Source of the DNA: Brachionus plicatilis
Taxonomy: Eukaryota > Rotifera > Eurotatoria > Ploima > Brachionidae
Assembly (NCBI GenBank): GCA_010279815.1
Contig: QEOQ01000460.1
Span: 823,986-855,001, forward strand
Reading direction: 5' to 3'
Length of the DNA stretch: 31,016 nt
Part shown: positions 1 through 11,945 of the stretch, piece after piece
Position numbering within the stretch: the first letter of the stretch is position 1
Layout of the letters: each line of letters begins with the position of its first letter
Program-made: the position numbers and the translations under genes
The notes under the pieces: generated by a model
Told to the model about the DNA's origin: nothing
The model's input: only the letters and a program-made list of their open reading frames with translations
The model's database searches: none

Positions 1-249
1 ATCAGCAAAGGTAACAAGCACTATATTGCCAGTGGTCTCTCAAAGAAGAACGAGCTTCAACCAGCCGATATTACAACCTATGAGAGCGCGCTGAAGAAGA
101 CAAGTTGGAAGAGCTTCGATGTTTTCATCCGTGGAATCAACATGTTAGCTATTCGCCATTCCTCTTGAGATCAAGTACTTGCCTATGGGAGAAAAACGAA
201 AGCGTGGTGCTCCTAAAAAAGCTATCAAGGCTCTTGTTAGGATGTAAAA
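1..249 (+). pseudogene. Decayed C-terminus of a SWIM-zinc-finger/transposase-type protein
   Basis: Frame 1 is open from base 1 to a TGA at 166-168 and contains a W-x-S-F-D-x-F stretch. Frame 2 is open from about 149 to a TAA at 247-249 and ends in a basic G-E-K-R-K-R-G-A-P-K-K-A tail followed by K-A-L-V-R-M. From memory of family organisation, a W-x-SFD segment, then a CxC...CxH SWIM finger, then a K-R-K-R-G-R-P-x-K-A-x-x-A-L-V tail is the usual C-terminus of MULE/FLYWCH-type transposase relatives. Here the finger cysteines are missing and the reading frame shifts near 150-165, so the copy is broken. The upstream part lies outside the window. The family assignment is inference. Confidence 0.4.
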
Positions 250-401
250 GTTTGTTGGTCGCTTATTTTTCTAATTATTTCTTATAATTTCTCATTATTT
301 GTTTCTTATTTTTTGTTTGTTTGTCGTTTACAAATAAAAAATTGATTATTACTATAAACTATCGATTTATATTTAAAATTGATTAGATGATCCCCAAATT
401 A

Positions 402-515
402 TATAGTGGAGCTATATATTATTAGTGGAGCTATATATTATTGGTGAAGCTTTATTTTATTAGTGATGATGGAAATATATTAGTGAAGATATGGAAATAT
501 ATTAGTGAAGGTAAG
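402..515. repeat. Degenerate tandem repeat, unit about 20 bp
   Basis: About five units built on TTAGTG(G/A)AG followed by an AT-rich stretch occur head to tail (for example TTAGTGGAGCTATATATTAT, then variants with GGAAATATA). Units differ by several bases. Confidence 0.7.
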
Positions 516-540
516 GAAATTGTTCCCTTATTTAAATAAA

Positions 541-650
541 AAAAAATAAAAAAAGATGAAAATCACTAATCATTAGATTTGATATGAAATATAAAAAAAA
601 TAAAAAAAGATGAAAATCACTAATCATTAGATTTGATATGAAATATAAAA
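541..650. repeat. Two tandem copies of a 54-bp unit
   Basis: The stretch beginning AAAAGATGAAAATCACTAAT occurs twice, 54 bp apart (GATGAA at 555 and at 609). The two copies are essentially identical, suggesting a recent duplication. Confidence 0.9.
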
Positions 651-975
651 AAAATTTTGACCTTATTTTTGAAAATATATCCATCAACTTAACATACTTA
701 ATTTCAAAGGCTTTCAAAAATACAAAAATTATTAAAACAAAAAAAAAAATTCTTATTCGGTAACTATAACAGATAAAAGCTCATTTTAATCAAGTAATGA
801 TAAAAGTTAACCTAAATATGACACTTAATTAAACTATGCAAATAGCTAACGAACAAAAATAAAATTCATAATTAAGTGTCTGATACATCATTTAACCTTG
901 GAAAGAGAAAAATAGCGAAAAATAATTTTAGAGTTAGAGAAAAAAGGGCGAAAAAAGTCTGCAAAATTTTTTGAG

Positions 976-3900
976 ATGAGCCGGTTCCTTCAGCAAACAA
1001 ATTCATCTGGCAGCGACCAACCGGACACGTCGAACGACACACGAAACAACGCGTCCAACCAAGCGCAAACAAACGCCAACATGCTCTGGAACGATCCGAA
1101 CGACGACTTCGACAGCGACCAGCTCGACGAGGACGACTCGTACTCGTGGGCCAGCACGGACAATCCGGACGGCCTGCCAGGCTCATCGGTTCCCAACCAA
1201 AACCCATCTTTACCCAACGCGCTGGCCAATTGGCGAGACTGGAAGTCAAGCAACTACAACGACCCCTACTTCAACCAGTTGAACATGCTCAGCCAAACCA
1301 TTGGCAAGCCCAAACGGGACCACTCTTTCAGAATAGAAAAATTGGTCGATTTGTGTGCCAATTATGTGGCTAGCTCGATACCTTTTGAGCTAGTCGAGAC
1401 ATACAAGCAGCCCGTTCCCGAGTACCTGCAGCTCAAAATAACCAAGGCCTCTTTTCCGGAAACAATCGACAACATAAGACTTTATTCGTGTCTGGCAAAT
1501 GGAAATGCAGACGAGTACATGAAAGGCGAGCAAATGTACAGAGCCAAGTGTGTCCGTAAGCTTCTGCAGATCGGCTTTCACCTGAGCGCCCAAGTTAGCC
1601 CGAGCATTAGCCAAACAAACTCGAACAACTTGAGCTACTACAATTCCAAGCAGAATAATATTCTATTGAGTGGTTTTGCCAATGGTTGCTTCAGCGTATC
1701 GTTGGTGTGTGACCGTAAGAGAATTGTGTACTGTACTTGCACTTGCTCTAAGCAGGCTGTTTCGTGGTGTTGTCACATCGTAGCTGTTTGTTTGAGCAGA
1801 ATTCTCGACACCGACCTGGTCGAGTATAGAGCTCCTGTTTCAGAGTCGTTGTCTAAGCTCAAACGCGATCAGCTTCAAAAATTTGCCCAATATCTCATCA
1901 GTGAACTACCTCAACAGGTAATTGTTATTTTTTTTCTTTTTTGGAAAATTTTTTTTTTCTATGAAAACGCTTTTTGAGCCTTATTTAAAGTTTTTTGTTG
2001 AGTTTATTAAAATAAATCGTCAAGTTTCAAATAAAATTTGGATAAGAGACATTTTAAGAGAAGATTTTTTTGTAATTAAATTTTATTGTCAGTTAATTTC
2101 AATTGATACTGTTTTAAAATAGGAATTATAGAAAAATTATCCTTTTTTTTTTAAAAAACAAAAAAAATAAAAATATTGCCATGTTTTTTTTAGAAATATG
2201 AAATAAGAAATTGTCAAGACAATTTTAATTTATAGAAAAAATCGTAATATAATTATTTATTTTTAAAAAAATAAATAAAATAATTATTTATTTATTTCAA
2301 AATATTCGTCCCATGGACTTAGGATAAAAAAAAACTGAATTAAAAAATATATAAAAAAGAAAATTAGTAAAAAAAATATATTCATGTAAAAGTAATAAAT
2401 TTAAAATTTCTATTAGATCAAAAAAATTCATTTGACTGATGATCCTTATGTGAATCTAGTGGATTATGTTATTTACCGAGACCCTATTTTGACATAAAAA
2501 TCTATTTTTGAGAACACCAATCACTATTTTATAATTTTCTTGATCAATTTCCATAGATACAACTTTTTTAAACATCTAACTTGATTTTCAAATCACAACC
2601 TAGGAAATTTTATTTTTGAATAGACTTTTTCTAATACATAAAGACATTTCTAGTTAAACTGTTATTTTATAATAAAAATGTAAAGGCTTATAATTTCGCT
2701 AGTAATTAAACAAAACACCACTCTGTGATATCTGGAATGAGATAAATGAATGGATGATTGAAAATGGGTTTTCTATTTAAACTCGTTTCTTTTTCTTTTT
2801 TTAAATCATTTAAAATTAACTAAAAATTAAATTATTTATTTATTGAATTTATTAACGAAAAACTATTAAATAAAAAAAAAAACAGAAAAACAATGGCGGA
2901 AGGAGTTCTATTACTCAGAGCCATTTAAATTTTTGAAATAAACTATTAAAAAAAAAAATTTCGCTAGTAGTAAATTTATCTCTTCAAGTAGCAAATATAT
3001 TTTTTTTAAATTGCAGATCATAAAATAGCTAATTTATTTTTATATATTTTTTTTTCCTTATTCACTCCTTTTGGAGCAAAGGGTCATCACTTTTGATTTC
3101 CACTCAAATGGATCTTTTGCCTTTACCCTTGCTTCTCCCATGTCATTCCCATTTCGCCATTTCGATGAGCTCTTTCGTGATTGTTGACCTCCATGTTACT
3201 GCTGGTCGTCCTACCTTGCGTCGTCCTTGAGGTGTCCATTGAAGGATCCTTTCTGGTATCCGTGTTTCTTCCATTCTAAGTATATGCCCGAGCCATCGCA
3301 GTCTTTTGTTCTTAATTCATTGACTTAATGACGGTAAATGATACTGAAGACGGAAGAAGCGATTCCGAGAAAGCGAATAGAAGAGAATATCACATATGAG
3401 GTTCTTTAAACTTATGAGGTATTAGTGGATTACCTCAGAGAGCTAAATTCAGGTTAAATTGAGAACATTGCGTGCAAAAGAGGTATAGAAAATGAAATGG
3501 ATGGGAAGTGCTATTTAAGCTAAATGCACTTCACTGAAAAGAGTCTAGAATTCAATACATCGTACAAATCTCAATGTTATTTTTTATATTCAAAAAGATA
3601 CTTAGAGATGGCTTCGAAACAGCATAATCGATGGATATATCGAATATGTTTGATGAGTATTTAAAATGGAATGTTACAAGTAATTTATTTGATACAATTA
3701 TTGCTACATTTTTATGCTACTAATAAAAAAAATTAATTAACTACAAAATTAATTAATTATAATTCATTAGAAAAATTTAATACCCTCAATAGTTAAGACT
3801 ACTTGAATATCTGTCCAAAAAATCCAAGTCTTTTATTTGATTTTCAGTAAGTTCTTATTTTGCTGATCAAACTTGCTTTTGCTGATAATCCCGATCAATT

Positions 3901-6900
3901 TTTGATACACGTTGTTTATTATTTATTTATTTTATATATTTGTTCTAAGACAAAGGCCGATTTTCGGCCACTTACTCAACTAGGTGGCGTTGTCTCCAAA
4001 AGTTAATATTATTTATAAAAAAGTATTAATTAATATTAGCAGTTCATATTCTTTCATCCAAATTTTTTAAATATATTTAATCAATTGTTCACACTTGCTA
4101 AAACTTGCTTGCACTTGTTAAAATAAGAAAACAGGATAATTTTTTGGGATAAAAAAAAACGGGAAGATTTTACTATTTCCCTTAAACTAGTAGATAATTA
4201 AATAGCATATTCAAAATAAACCAATTTAAAAAGCCGAGTAAATTTAATAAAAAAACAAAAATAGCGATAACAGACAGAGCCTCATTTTTATAATTTTTTT
4301 ATCTTAATGCTTAATCATGTGTTTATTTATTATTTTGCCAACAGCGTTAATCTATTCGACGACCAAAAATAAAGTTTTTTGAATGACAAATTTAATAATT
4401 ATTACAAAAATCAGATTTGATTTTTAGCTAAATAATTTTAATCATTCTTGCTACTCAGTTGTAGTTTTTCCGCGGTTTTTTAAAAACTTTATTTAATAAA
4501 GTTTATTGATATTTTATTTAAGGCCCGTTATTTTCCTCACGGCTAATTTAAAAAAAATAAACGCCTTAATTAAAGTTGAGACTAGTTTATTAAAAAGGCC
4601 ATAATCTTCTTACCCGAAATCCTAAACTCTGCCCCGCACCACGAATGGTTGCAACCGCTTCTAATTTAAATGAGTTTTTATTAAAATAGCAGTCCCAAAA
4701 CATTATTTGCCTTTATTTAACAGGATCTTTAAAAAAATATGTGATTAATAATTTTTTGGATTCTGCTAGTTAAACTTGATAGGATATTAATTTCAAATTT
4801 TCGCTCTTTTAGTGACCTGTTCACAAAAAAAACTTGTAAATCAAATTTTAAATTAAAGTATTTTTTTACCCAAGGTTTATGAAGTTGAGCACTTTAAGAA
4901 ATAAAAAAATCATTTTAGTTGCCTAATACGAATCCTTATGAAAAAAATTAATGTAAATAAGTAAATAAGTAAGTAATAAGTAAAAAAAAAATTGTTCGAA
5001 ACAAGTAATTTAAATAAAAAAAATTTAAATGTAATTTAAATTTTTATTTAAATTAAATGTAATAGTCTTTAATCAATATTTATTGTCAACACAAGATTTT
5101 TGTTTAGTCTTTAAAAAATTATTTTGTGATTAAATTAATTAAATAAGTCAGTAAAAAAAATTTGTTTGTGAGAATTTTAATTACATGCTTTAAGCTTATT
5201 TTATTTTATTAATTTTTCTTAAATAGATTAGGGGGAAAACCCCAGGCAGTTAAGAAAAATTATTTGAATTTTTGACTATTTATGATTGACTCATTAAAAA
5301 AACTAAACAAATAAAAAAATTGATCCCAAAGCGTTTTGATTAAAATGAAAAAATTTAAAAAAAAAAAAATTTAAATTTAAGGTTTTACCTACTGCTCAAA
5401 AACTGTTGGACGAACTTCTTAGAGGTGATGACTCATCAATTAATTTAGTGAGTGGAGCACCTGATCCGACTGCAGGAGCATCTCAAAACGACATAAGCCA
5501 GTGGTGTTTGGACGAGTTGGTCTTGCAGGAAAATATTCGAAAAACTGTAGTCAAATTTTTGGCGCCGACACCTAATGTTGTAAGCGATGTCGAGTGTTTG
5601 GAGCACGCTTCGTCAGCCGCGTCCGCAGAATACACAAGTCTTCTGAGACCGCTGAGAGGCCGAGAGCCTGAGGCAATGTGGAATCTAGTCTCAATTATTA
5701 AAGAAATGTTCAAGCAAAAAGACAAAAATGCCATTCCACTGCTAAGAACCCTCACATCCGAATGCATCAATTTTGATCAAATAGTTCAACTTTGGTTCTT
5801 GGTTAAAACATCCCAATTCAGCCATGAAAAACTACTTTTCAACACAATATCGGCCAGTTTAAACCCTCACCGATCGCACAATTCACACAGCTCAAGTCTG
5901 TCCACCCAAGTGCACCAAGCCGGCTCTTTTCTAATGGACGAAATTGTGCGCCTCTGGAAAATAGCCTGTCTAAATCCATTTTTAAACGACTTTGAAGAAA
6001 AACAACTCTACAAGGAACAATTGATTCAGTGGAACACTTTGGTGATTGAAAAACTCAAGAAATACTGCAATTACGTGTCAAACTTGAGCTCCCAATCGAA
6101 TCTGTGGGCTCCAGTTCAGACCCAAAATAGCAATCTGGAAAGACTGGTCAAAAAATTGGACACTGAACTTTTTGTAAGCTTTTCGCCGGCAATCTATGCA
6201 TGCGAACTGAATTGGCTCGATTTGGACTTTTCCAAATTGGAATTGTTTCAATCTAGTTGTGAGAAAATTTTGTGCCAAATAACAGAAATAGTTGAAAAAA
6301 AAGAAGTTTACAGACCGTCGGAATCAGAGGCGTTCAAGCTTAAAATTGCCAAATACGAGCCCAATTTATTCGATGTGCTGCTGTCTCGCTGTGAAGCGTT
6401 GTATTCGCATGGCATCTTTGAGTATTCAGTAATTTTTGGCCAGCTCCTTGCCAACAAAATATTCGATCTAAACTCGACTAGTAAATTAATTTTCTCCTAT
6501 GAGACAACAAACTTGTGGCGCTGTTTCACTCTGTGCCAAATACTTGGCGACAACGTGCCAATTTCCTTCCGGGTGGGCATTTTCGGTCTGGAAATGGCCA
6601 GACCGCCTTCGATCACCAAATCAATTGAAATTCGCCTGCTAAATTTGGAACAAGAGCTGGCCAATTTGCTGAAAAAATCCAAAAATTTGGACATGGATTT
6701 GGTGCGCCAAAAGGCACTGGCGATCAAAGAAATGGCCAAAATGCGCGACTCAAATCTAACCATACCAATTTTGCTTTGCTCATTTGTCTTCGACATGCTC
6801 ACCAATTCGGAGAGCCAACAGGACAAAGATCTTGGCCTAGAGGCCGCACTGAACATGCTGAGTCTGAAGACAAACATAAGTGAGTCGATGTATCCGTTGC

Positions 6901-8867
6901 TTTGTGAAGGAATCCGCAGACAAAAAGGCGACTTGGCCCTCACTTTGCTAATCACTTACAAAGACGACGAGTCCAAGCTGCTGAGAATAATGGACAAAAT
7001 ACTGGACATGGACGTTCACTGCATGTTCCGCTCCAACAGTCTCACCTCCTTTAATCCATTTAATCCAAACTTTAAAAAAATCCAACAGCAGCAATTGCAG
7101 GAGTACGCCAATTTGGGCCTGGACGATTCCATACCTGTTAGCGAAGAGAGCAAAAAGAGAGAACAGGCCGAATGTGTTGCCAGTGTGAAAAATTCGAACA
7201 TGGACTCGCTGAGCTCCGGGTGGGAAGAGAGCGAAAACGAGTCGAACTCAAAGGACTCGTCCCTGCTCGAAGTAAAGTACAGATGTCTTAGCTTGAAACA
7301 AAAAGAAGATAGCGGAGATGACAGTGGCACTGAAAATGCTCACGCCAAGGCCAAATGTGAGCCTAGACCAAGTCAAATGCCAACTCAAAATTTTAACACC
7401 AGCAAATTTAACTACCAAAATTTGATCAATCAAATAAATTTAAATCGGATACAAGTGCAGCAGCCAAGCGAAGCACTCGCCCATTTTATGTACGAATTTT
7501 CCAAAACCGTGCTGGCCAAAGCGGGCGGTTCAGTAAGCACCTCGGTATTTTTGAACCACAGCAATCACCAAGCAGGCAATCAGGTGCATCGCAATCTGCA
7601 CATATGCTCCTTTCTGGTCAGCTTGTATGCTCTTGGCCTGCACAATTGCGTTCAACCAAGCTGGCTGAGCAGGACCTACTCGAGCCAAGTCACTTGGGTC
7701 AATTCCCAAGCGGTCGAGATCGGTTTTCCGGCCATTTGCATTCTGATCGAGTGCTGGCAGGCTCACTTGACGCCCAGCGAATGTGTTTGTCTGGCGGATC
7801 GAGTGTCCAGGGTGAGAGATCAAATGGCGGTGAAGGCGGCCGCCGAGCTAGCTCTCAGCTCGCTCCGCTTTGCTCACCTCATGAATTTGACTGAGATTCA
7901 GAGAGCGTTGCTCCAGTGCAAAGAGCAGAACAAGGAAATGCTGCAGAGAGCGTGTGTGGTGTGCGAGAATGCGGTCAAAGACGCCAACTCGACAAGCTTG
8001 CTGGAAATTTTGTTCAGCATTGCCAGAAAATGGGATGAGCTGTATTTGGAAGAGGAGAAAAAAAATGAGACAAGTGTCCAGTGTGGTCAGAGCACGGCGG
8101 CAGGCAATCCGCCTGTCAACAATGCTCCATCAAGTCAGCCACCTCAATTTAAGTATCAAAACATGCAGCAAGTTAATTATGTTCCCAATGGACAATTTAT
8201 GCCAGTTTTCATGCCTGGCAATGCTCCCTATGTGCCATATTACAATGCCAATTTTAATCCAATCATCAATTATCAACACACTCAAAATTTCAACCAGTTG
8301 GCCAAAGAAGTTGATGGCGTGGCCTTGCAGCATCTAATGAACGGGTTTCGGGTGGGCATGCTAGGTTTGGAAGCTTTGCCAAGAAGAGCTGATGGATCAC
8401 AAATAAAATACAGACAGTCGCCGGCCTATGCCGACGATGTAAAGTGGTTGTGGGGGGTTGCAGTGAAATTGGACAATTTTCAAAAAACAAATGCCAACTT
8501 GACTCAATTTTGTCAGTCCAGCTCGGTGGTCATCCAAAATCCGTTCTTAATTCAGGAGTTGGTCTTTGATTCGGCTAATTATTTGAGTCGCAATAATCCG
8601 TCTCAATTTGGCATGATTTTCTGTTCGCCCATTCTTAATGTGCTTGTTCAACGATGCCTAAATTTGTACTTTAGATGTTGTATGTCCAAATTGCACCATT
8701 TGAGCCAGAATGAGCACGAAGACTTCATAAATATGCTTTTGACGGCACGCAATATTTTTTTCTATTCGGGCAATATGAACTATTTTACGGACCTTTTGCA
8801 AAATATTAGACGTTCGAACAAATGCAAAAAAGATATATGGAATAAGATATGTGCCGCTTTGCAATAA
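976..8867 (+). CDS. ZSWIM8: ZSWIM8-like SWIM-type zinc-finger protein (Cullin-RING ligase substrate receptor), two exons
   Basis: Exon 1 is 976-1917 and exon 2 is 5382-8867. The donor is CAG|GTAATT and the acceptor is TTTAAG|GTTTTA, phase 0, giving 1475 residues (human is about 1840). The splice rejoins the conserved block ending S-E-L-P-Q-Q to (V)-L-P-T-A-Q-K-L-L-D-E. N-terminal residues 1-100 are acidic and low in complexity. An Elongin BC-box (L123-xxx-C127-xxx-V131) and a Cul2-box-like I135-P136 motif follow, then the SWIM finger C255-x-C257-x7-C265-x-H267. The conserved A-P-V-S-E-S-L and L-L-R-P-L-R-G-R-E-P-E blocks and the F-R-V-G-x-F-G-L-E block are recognisable. The C-terminal half is helical, with a Ser/Glu-rich insert near 7130-7330. 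In animals ZSWIM8 (EBAX-1/Dorado) recruits Cullin-RING ligase to Argonaute during target-directed microRNA decay; this copy keeps the parts needed for that. The ORF is intact. Confidence 0.93.
3061..3302 (-). mobile_element. 3' end of a non-LTR retrotransposon (C-terminus of the reverse-transcriptase ORF)
   Basis: Read on the minus strand from about 3302, the frame gives L-R-W-L-G-H-I-L-R-M, then R-I-P-x-R-x-L-Q-W-T-P-x-G-R-R, then G-R-P-x-V-T-W-R. This is the characteristic C-terminal region of non-LTR reverse-transcriptase polyproteins, downstream of the polymerase. A stop at about 3148 is followed by the next frame carrying E-A-R-V-K-A-K-D and V-M-T-L-C-S-K-R, the normal end, so one frameshift separates them. 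The 3' end carries a small hairpin (CTCC-TTTT-GGAG, 3065-3076) and an A-rich tail toward 3040. The copy is 5'-truncated and dead. Confidence 0.8.
3328..3399 (+). other. Short decayed coding-like stretch
   Basis: An ATG opens 23 codons rich in D, E, R and S (M-T-V-N-D-T-E-D-G-R-S-D...). More coding-like but stop-interrupted sequence follows to about 3540. The composition is less AT-rich than its surroundings. It lies beside the retrotransposon fragment and may be part of an older insertion. No family is recognised. Confidence 0.25.
3763..3921 (+). repeat. Dispersed repeat, copy 1
   Basis: About 160 bp match 14005-14160 in the same orientation at roughly 80% identity by eye. Shared blocks include AATTCATTAGAAAAATTTA, ACTTGAATATCTGT, AAAAAATCCAAGTCTTTT, TTTTGCTGATCAAACTT and TCAATTTTTGATACACGTT. 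Confidence 0.85.
3905..3997 (-). repeat. Retroelement-like 3' tail with hairpin (candidate SINE/LINE end)
   Basis: On the minus strand the order is a GC-rich hairpin region, the block GGCCGAAAATCGGCC, then CTTTGTCTTAGAACAAATATAT, ending in ATAAATAAATAAT-type short repeats. GGCCGA/TCGGCC form a 6-bp stem (3955-3969), AGACAA (from 3948) pairs with TTGTCT (to 3993), and GCCAC/GTGGC can also pair. A compact structured GC patch followed by an AATA-type tail is typical of retroposon 3' ends. The class is not identified. Confidence 0.4.
4129..4195 (-). repeat. Inverted copy of the 13.86-kb repeat head
   Basis: The reverse complement reads TAGTAAAATCTTCCCG, a T run, ATCCC and then AAAAAATTATCC. It matches 13861-13915 (TAGTAAAATCATCCCG, T run, ATCCC, A run). 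A weaker direct copy lies at about 2125-2240 and a weaker inverted one at 14831-14870. Confidence 0.6.
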
Positions 8868-9041
8868 TGTTTAAAATGTAAAAATTTAAAATGTTATTTA
8901 AGGCTAGTTCTAATTTTATTTTTTTTTTTTTTTTATGCGGCTACCTCTTTTGGTTGTTTTGATTTTCAAGAAAAAAATTTTTAATTGTAAAATTTATCAT
9001 TTGTTTGCTTTTGCTTGTTTTTTTTTTTGATTTTTTGTTAA

Positions 9042-9047
9042 AATAAA
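9042..9047 (+). terminator. Probable poly(A) signal of the ZSWIM8-like gene
   Basis: AATAAA lies 175 bp after the stop codon and is followed within 30 bases by a GT-containing stretch. It is the first canonical hexamer downstream. A 3' UTR of about 190 bases is inferred. Confidence 0.5.
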
Positions 9048-9217
9048 ATGTTGAAGATGACAATGATTATTCTTTTTTAATATGAAATTAGCCAGGCAAC
9101 AAAAAATTTTGATTATAATTTTTAAGAAAATTTTTTCACATTTTTAAGGACCCATAATTTTTTCTAACCGTTTAATTTAATAAACTTATCTCCAATTCTA
9201 ATTAAAAAATATATCAT

Positions 9218-9558
9218 TTAATAAAAATCTAATACAGTAAAATGTAGCTGCATCTGGAACATAAAATATCTTCTTTTAGACATCTGCATAATGCAAGTTG
9301 AGCACAATTTATTTTCTACATTTTGGATACCATTTTCCAGTTGTAAATTTTACAATGGTACCCAATAAAGCTTTTGTGTGTAGATTTATTGGCTTAGATT
9401 TCTCCATTCTCGATACTTTGTTGGACTTTTTCAAAACCTACAAAGTCACATAGCGACTGAAGAATTTTTCCTATTCTGATAACATCAACATGATCTTCAG
9501 CATCATCCAATATTGAATCGTTATAGTTATTCAGGAGAATACTTCCACTGCTTGACAT
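9218..9558 (-). pseudogene. Relic with a replication-protein-A C-terminal-like zinc ribbon
   Basis: An ATG at 9558-9556 opens 54 codons (stop 9394-9396), beginning M-S-S-S-G-S-I-L-L-N-N. Downstream the frames change. One gives L-L-G-T-I-V-K-F-T-T-G-K-W-Y-P-K-C, and after a frameshift near 9315 another gives C-S-T-C, then R-R-Y-F-M-F-Q-M-Q-L-H-F-T-V-L-D, ending in TAA at 9218-9220. A W-Y-P-x-C ... C-x-x-C zinc ribbon followed by a beta strand ending in an Asp is the order of the RPA1 C-terminal domain. RPA-like proteins are also carried by Helitron-type elements. A short spliced gene cannot be excluded for the first part. Confidence 0.35.
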
Positions 9559-10817
9559 TTTTGTAAAATTTCAGCTAAACTTATTTTAAATTTTAAATAT
9601 ATGGTTTAAATTTTTATAAACATTTTTTACTTTATTACTATCTCATGACGAGCATTTTTAAAATGATCACATTTTTGTGATCAAACGATCACATATTGGA
9701 CAAGACATATTAATTATTAGAGATTTATATTTTTAGTAAAAAATTTTACCAAAAATTGTATAATTCTATGTAAAATTAAGTATGAAATGGTAAAGAATGC
9801 TGAAATTTTTGAAAAATTTTTTATAATAAAATTTATCAAATATTTTGGAATAGAAGTCAATTGTATATTTTTATAACCAAAATCGTCATTTTTTAGACCG
9901 TAAGCATCTTAGAACGTTTTTACTAAAATTTACGTATTTTAATGTAATCTGACGTAATTCTAGGTAAAATTACATAACCTTAGCGACTAATATTCAAAAT
10001 TATATATTAAAATAAGAATGCAATTATAAAATCTTCAAATGTTTTTTTTTAATTTTTCAGTTCAATAAAATAATAAAAAAGTTAAAAATTTAAGGATTTC
10101 TTGTTTTAAAAAAAAACATTTTGATCTGATATTTACAATTTACCTAGTCACGAAAGTCAAAGTACTATTCAAAACTAATCAAATATAATTGGAAAAACAA
10201 GTAAAATTTACGACCGGAAAAACAGCTTAGGCTTTTAATTAACAAATTTTTGATCTTAATCTTTGAAAATTTAAAACCCTTAAAAAAATACATATTTTAC
10301 TGGGCGCCTAAAAAAGAAAAATACTTTAAATTTTTTACCATAGAAAATTTTTGCTCGAAATGTCTCATTAAATAAATAAATTTTAAAATTGAATTAAAGT
10401 TTTTTTTAAATTAAAATACAATAAGCTATAAAATTTATTTGATATCAAACTTATCTATTTTCTAATGTAAAATAATCCACATTTTTTTAATATTGAAATT
10501 TAGCCAAATTTTAAATGTTTTTTTTAAGTTTTTTAAATGACTTTACTGAATAAAGATTTAGTTATTCAATCATTAAAATTCTGATTACATTTGACAATTT
10601 TTTTGGGAATAAGATGAAAAAAAATTCTTTGTAAAAGTTATTTTATTGAAAAATTTTTGTATTTTCTTTTTTCTCGCTCTTCAAAGAAGCTTTTGAAAAT
10701 TTATCGGTCAATAAGTGATCGAAATTGATCCGATTAAATTTACTCTAAAAACTTGTTTTACCAATAAATAACGAAAAAGCCAAAAATACAAAAAATTTTC
10801 GCACGTAATTCGAGTGT
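9559..10817. other. AT-rich intergenic DNA
   Basis: No open frame, RNA gene or clear repeat is seen. Long A and T runs dominate. Position 9661-9692 contains GATCAC, GTGATC and GATCAC motifs that could form a small hairpin (GATCACATTTTTGTGATC). Confidence 0.5.

Positions 10818-11945
<1,128 letters not shown>

Larger units (their letters stand above)
250..975. other. AT-rich region upstream of the ZSWIM8-like gene
   Basis: No gene is visible. The stretch holds two short tandem repeats (about 402-515 and 541-650) and A/T runs. The last 70 bases before the ATG at 976 are purine-rich and probably form the 5' leader. An in-frame TAG at 913-915 and no ATG between it and 976 fix the ZSWIM8 start. 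Confidence 0.5.
1918..5381 (+). other. 3.46-kb intron of the ZSWIM8-like gene, filled with repeats
   Basis: This is the only long intron in the window; every other inferred intron is 49-56 bp apart from one of 253 bp. It holds a minus-strand non-LTR retrotransposon 3' end (3061-3302), a short decayed coding-like stretch (3328-3399, +), a dispersed repeat (3763-3921) shared with 14005-14160, a hairpin-bearing retroelement-like tail (3905-3997), and an inverted copy of another repeat block (4129-4195). The remainder is AT-rich sequence without detectable genes. Confidence 0.75.

Noticed and set aside
872..1253. Minus-strand frames over the first ZSWIM8 exon
   Set aside because: They are antisense shadows. 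The plus strand carries the conserved BC-box and SWIM motif.
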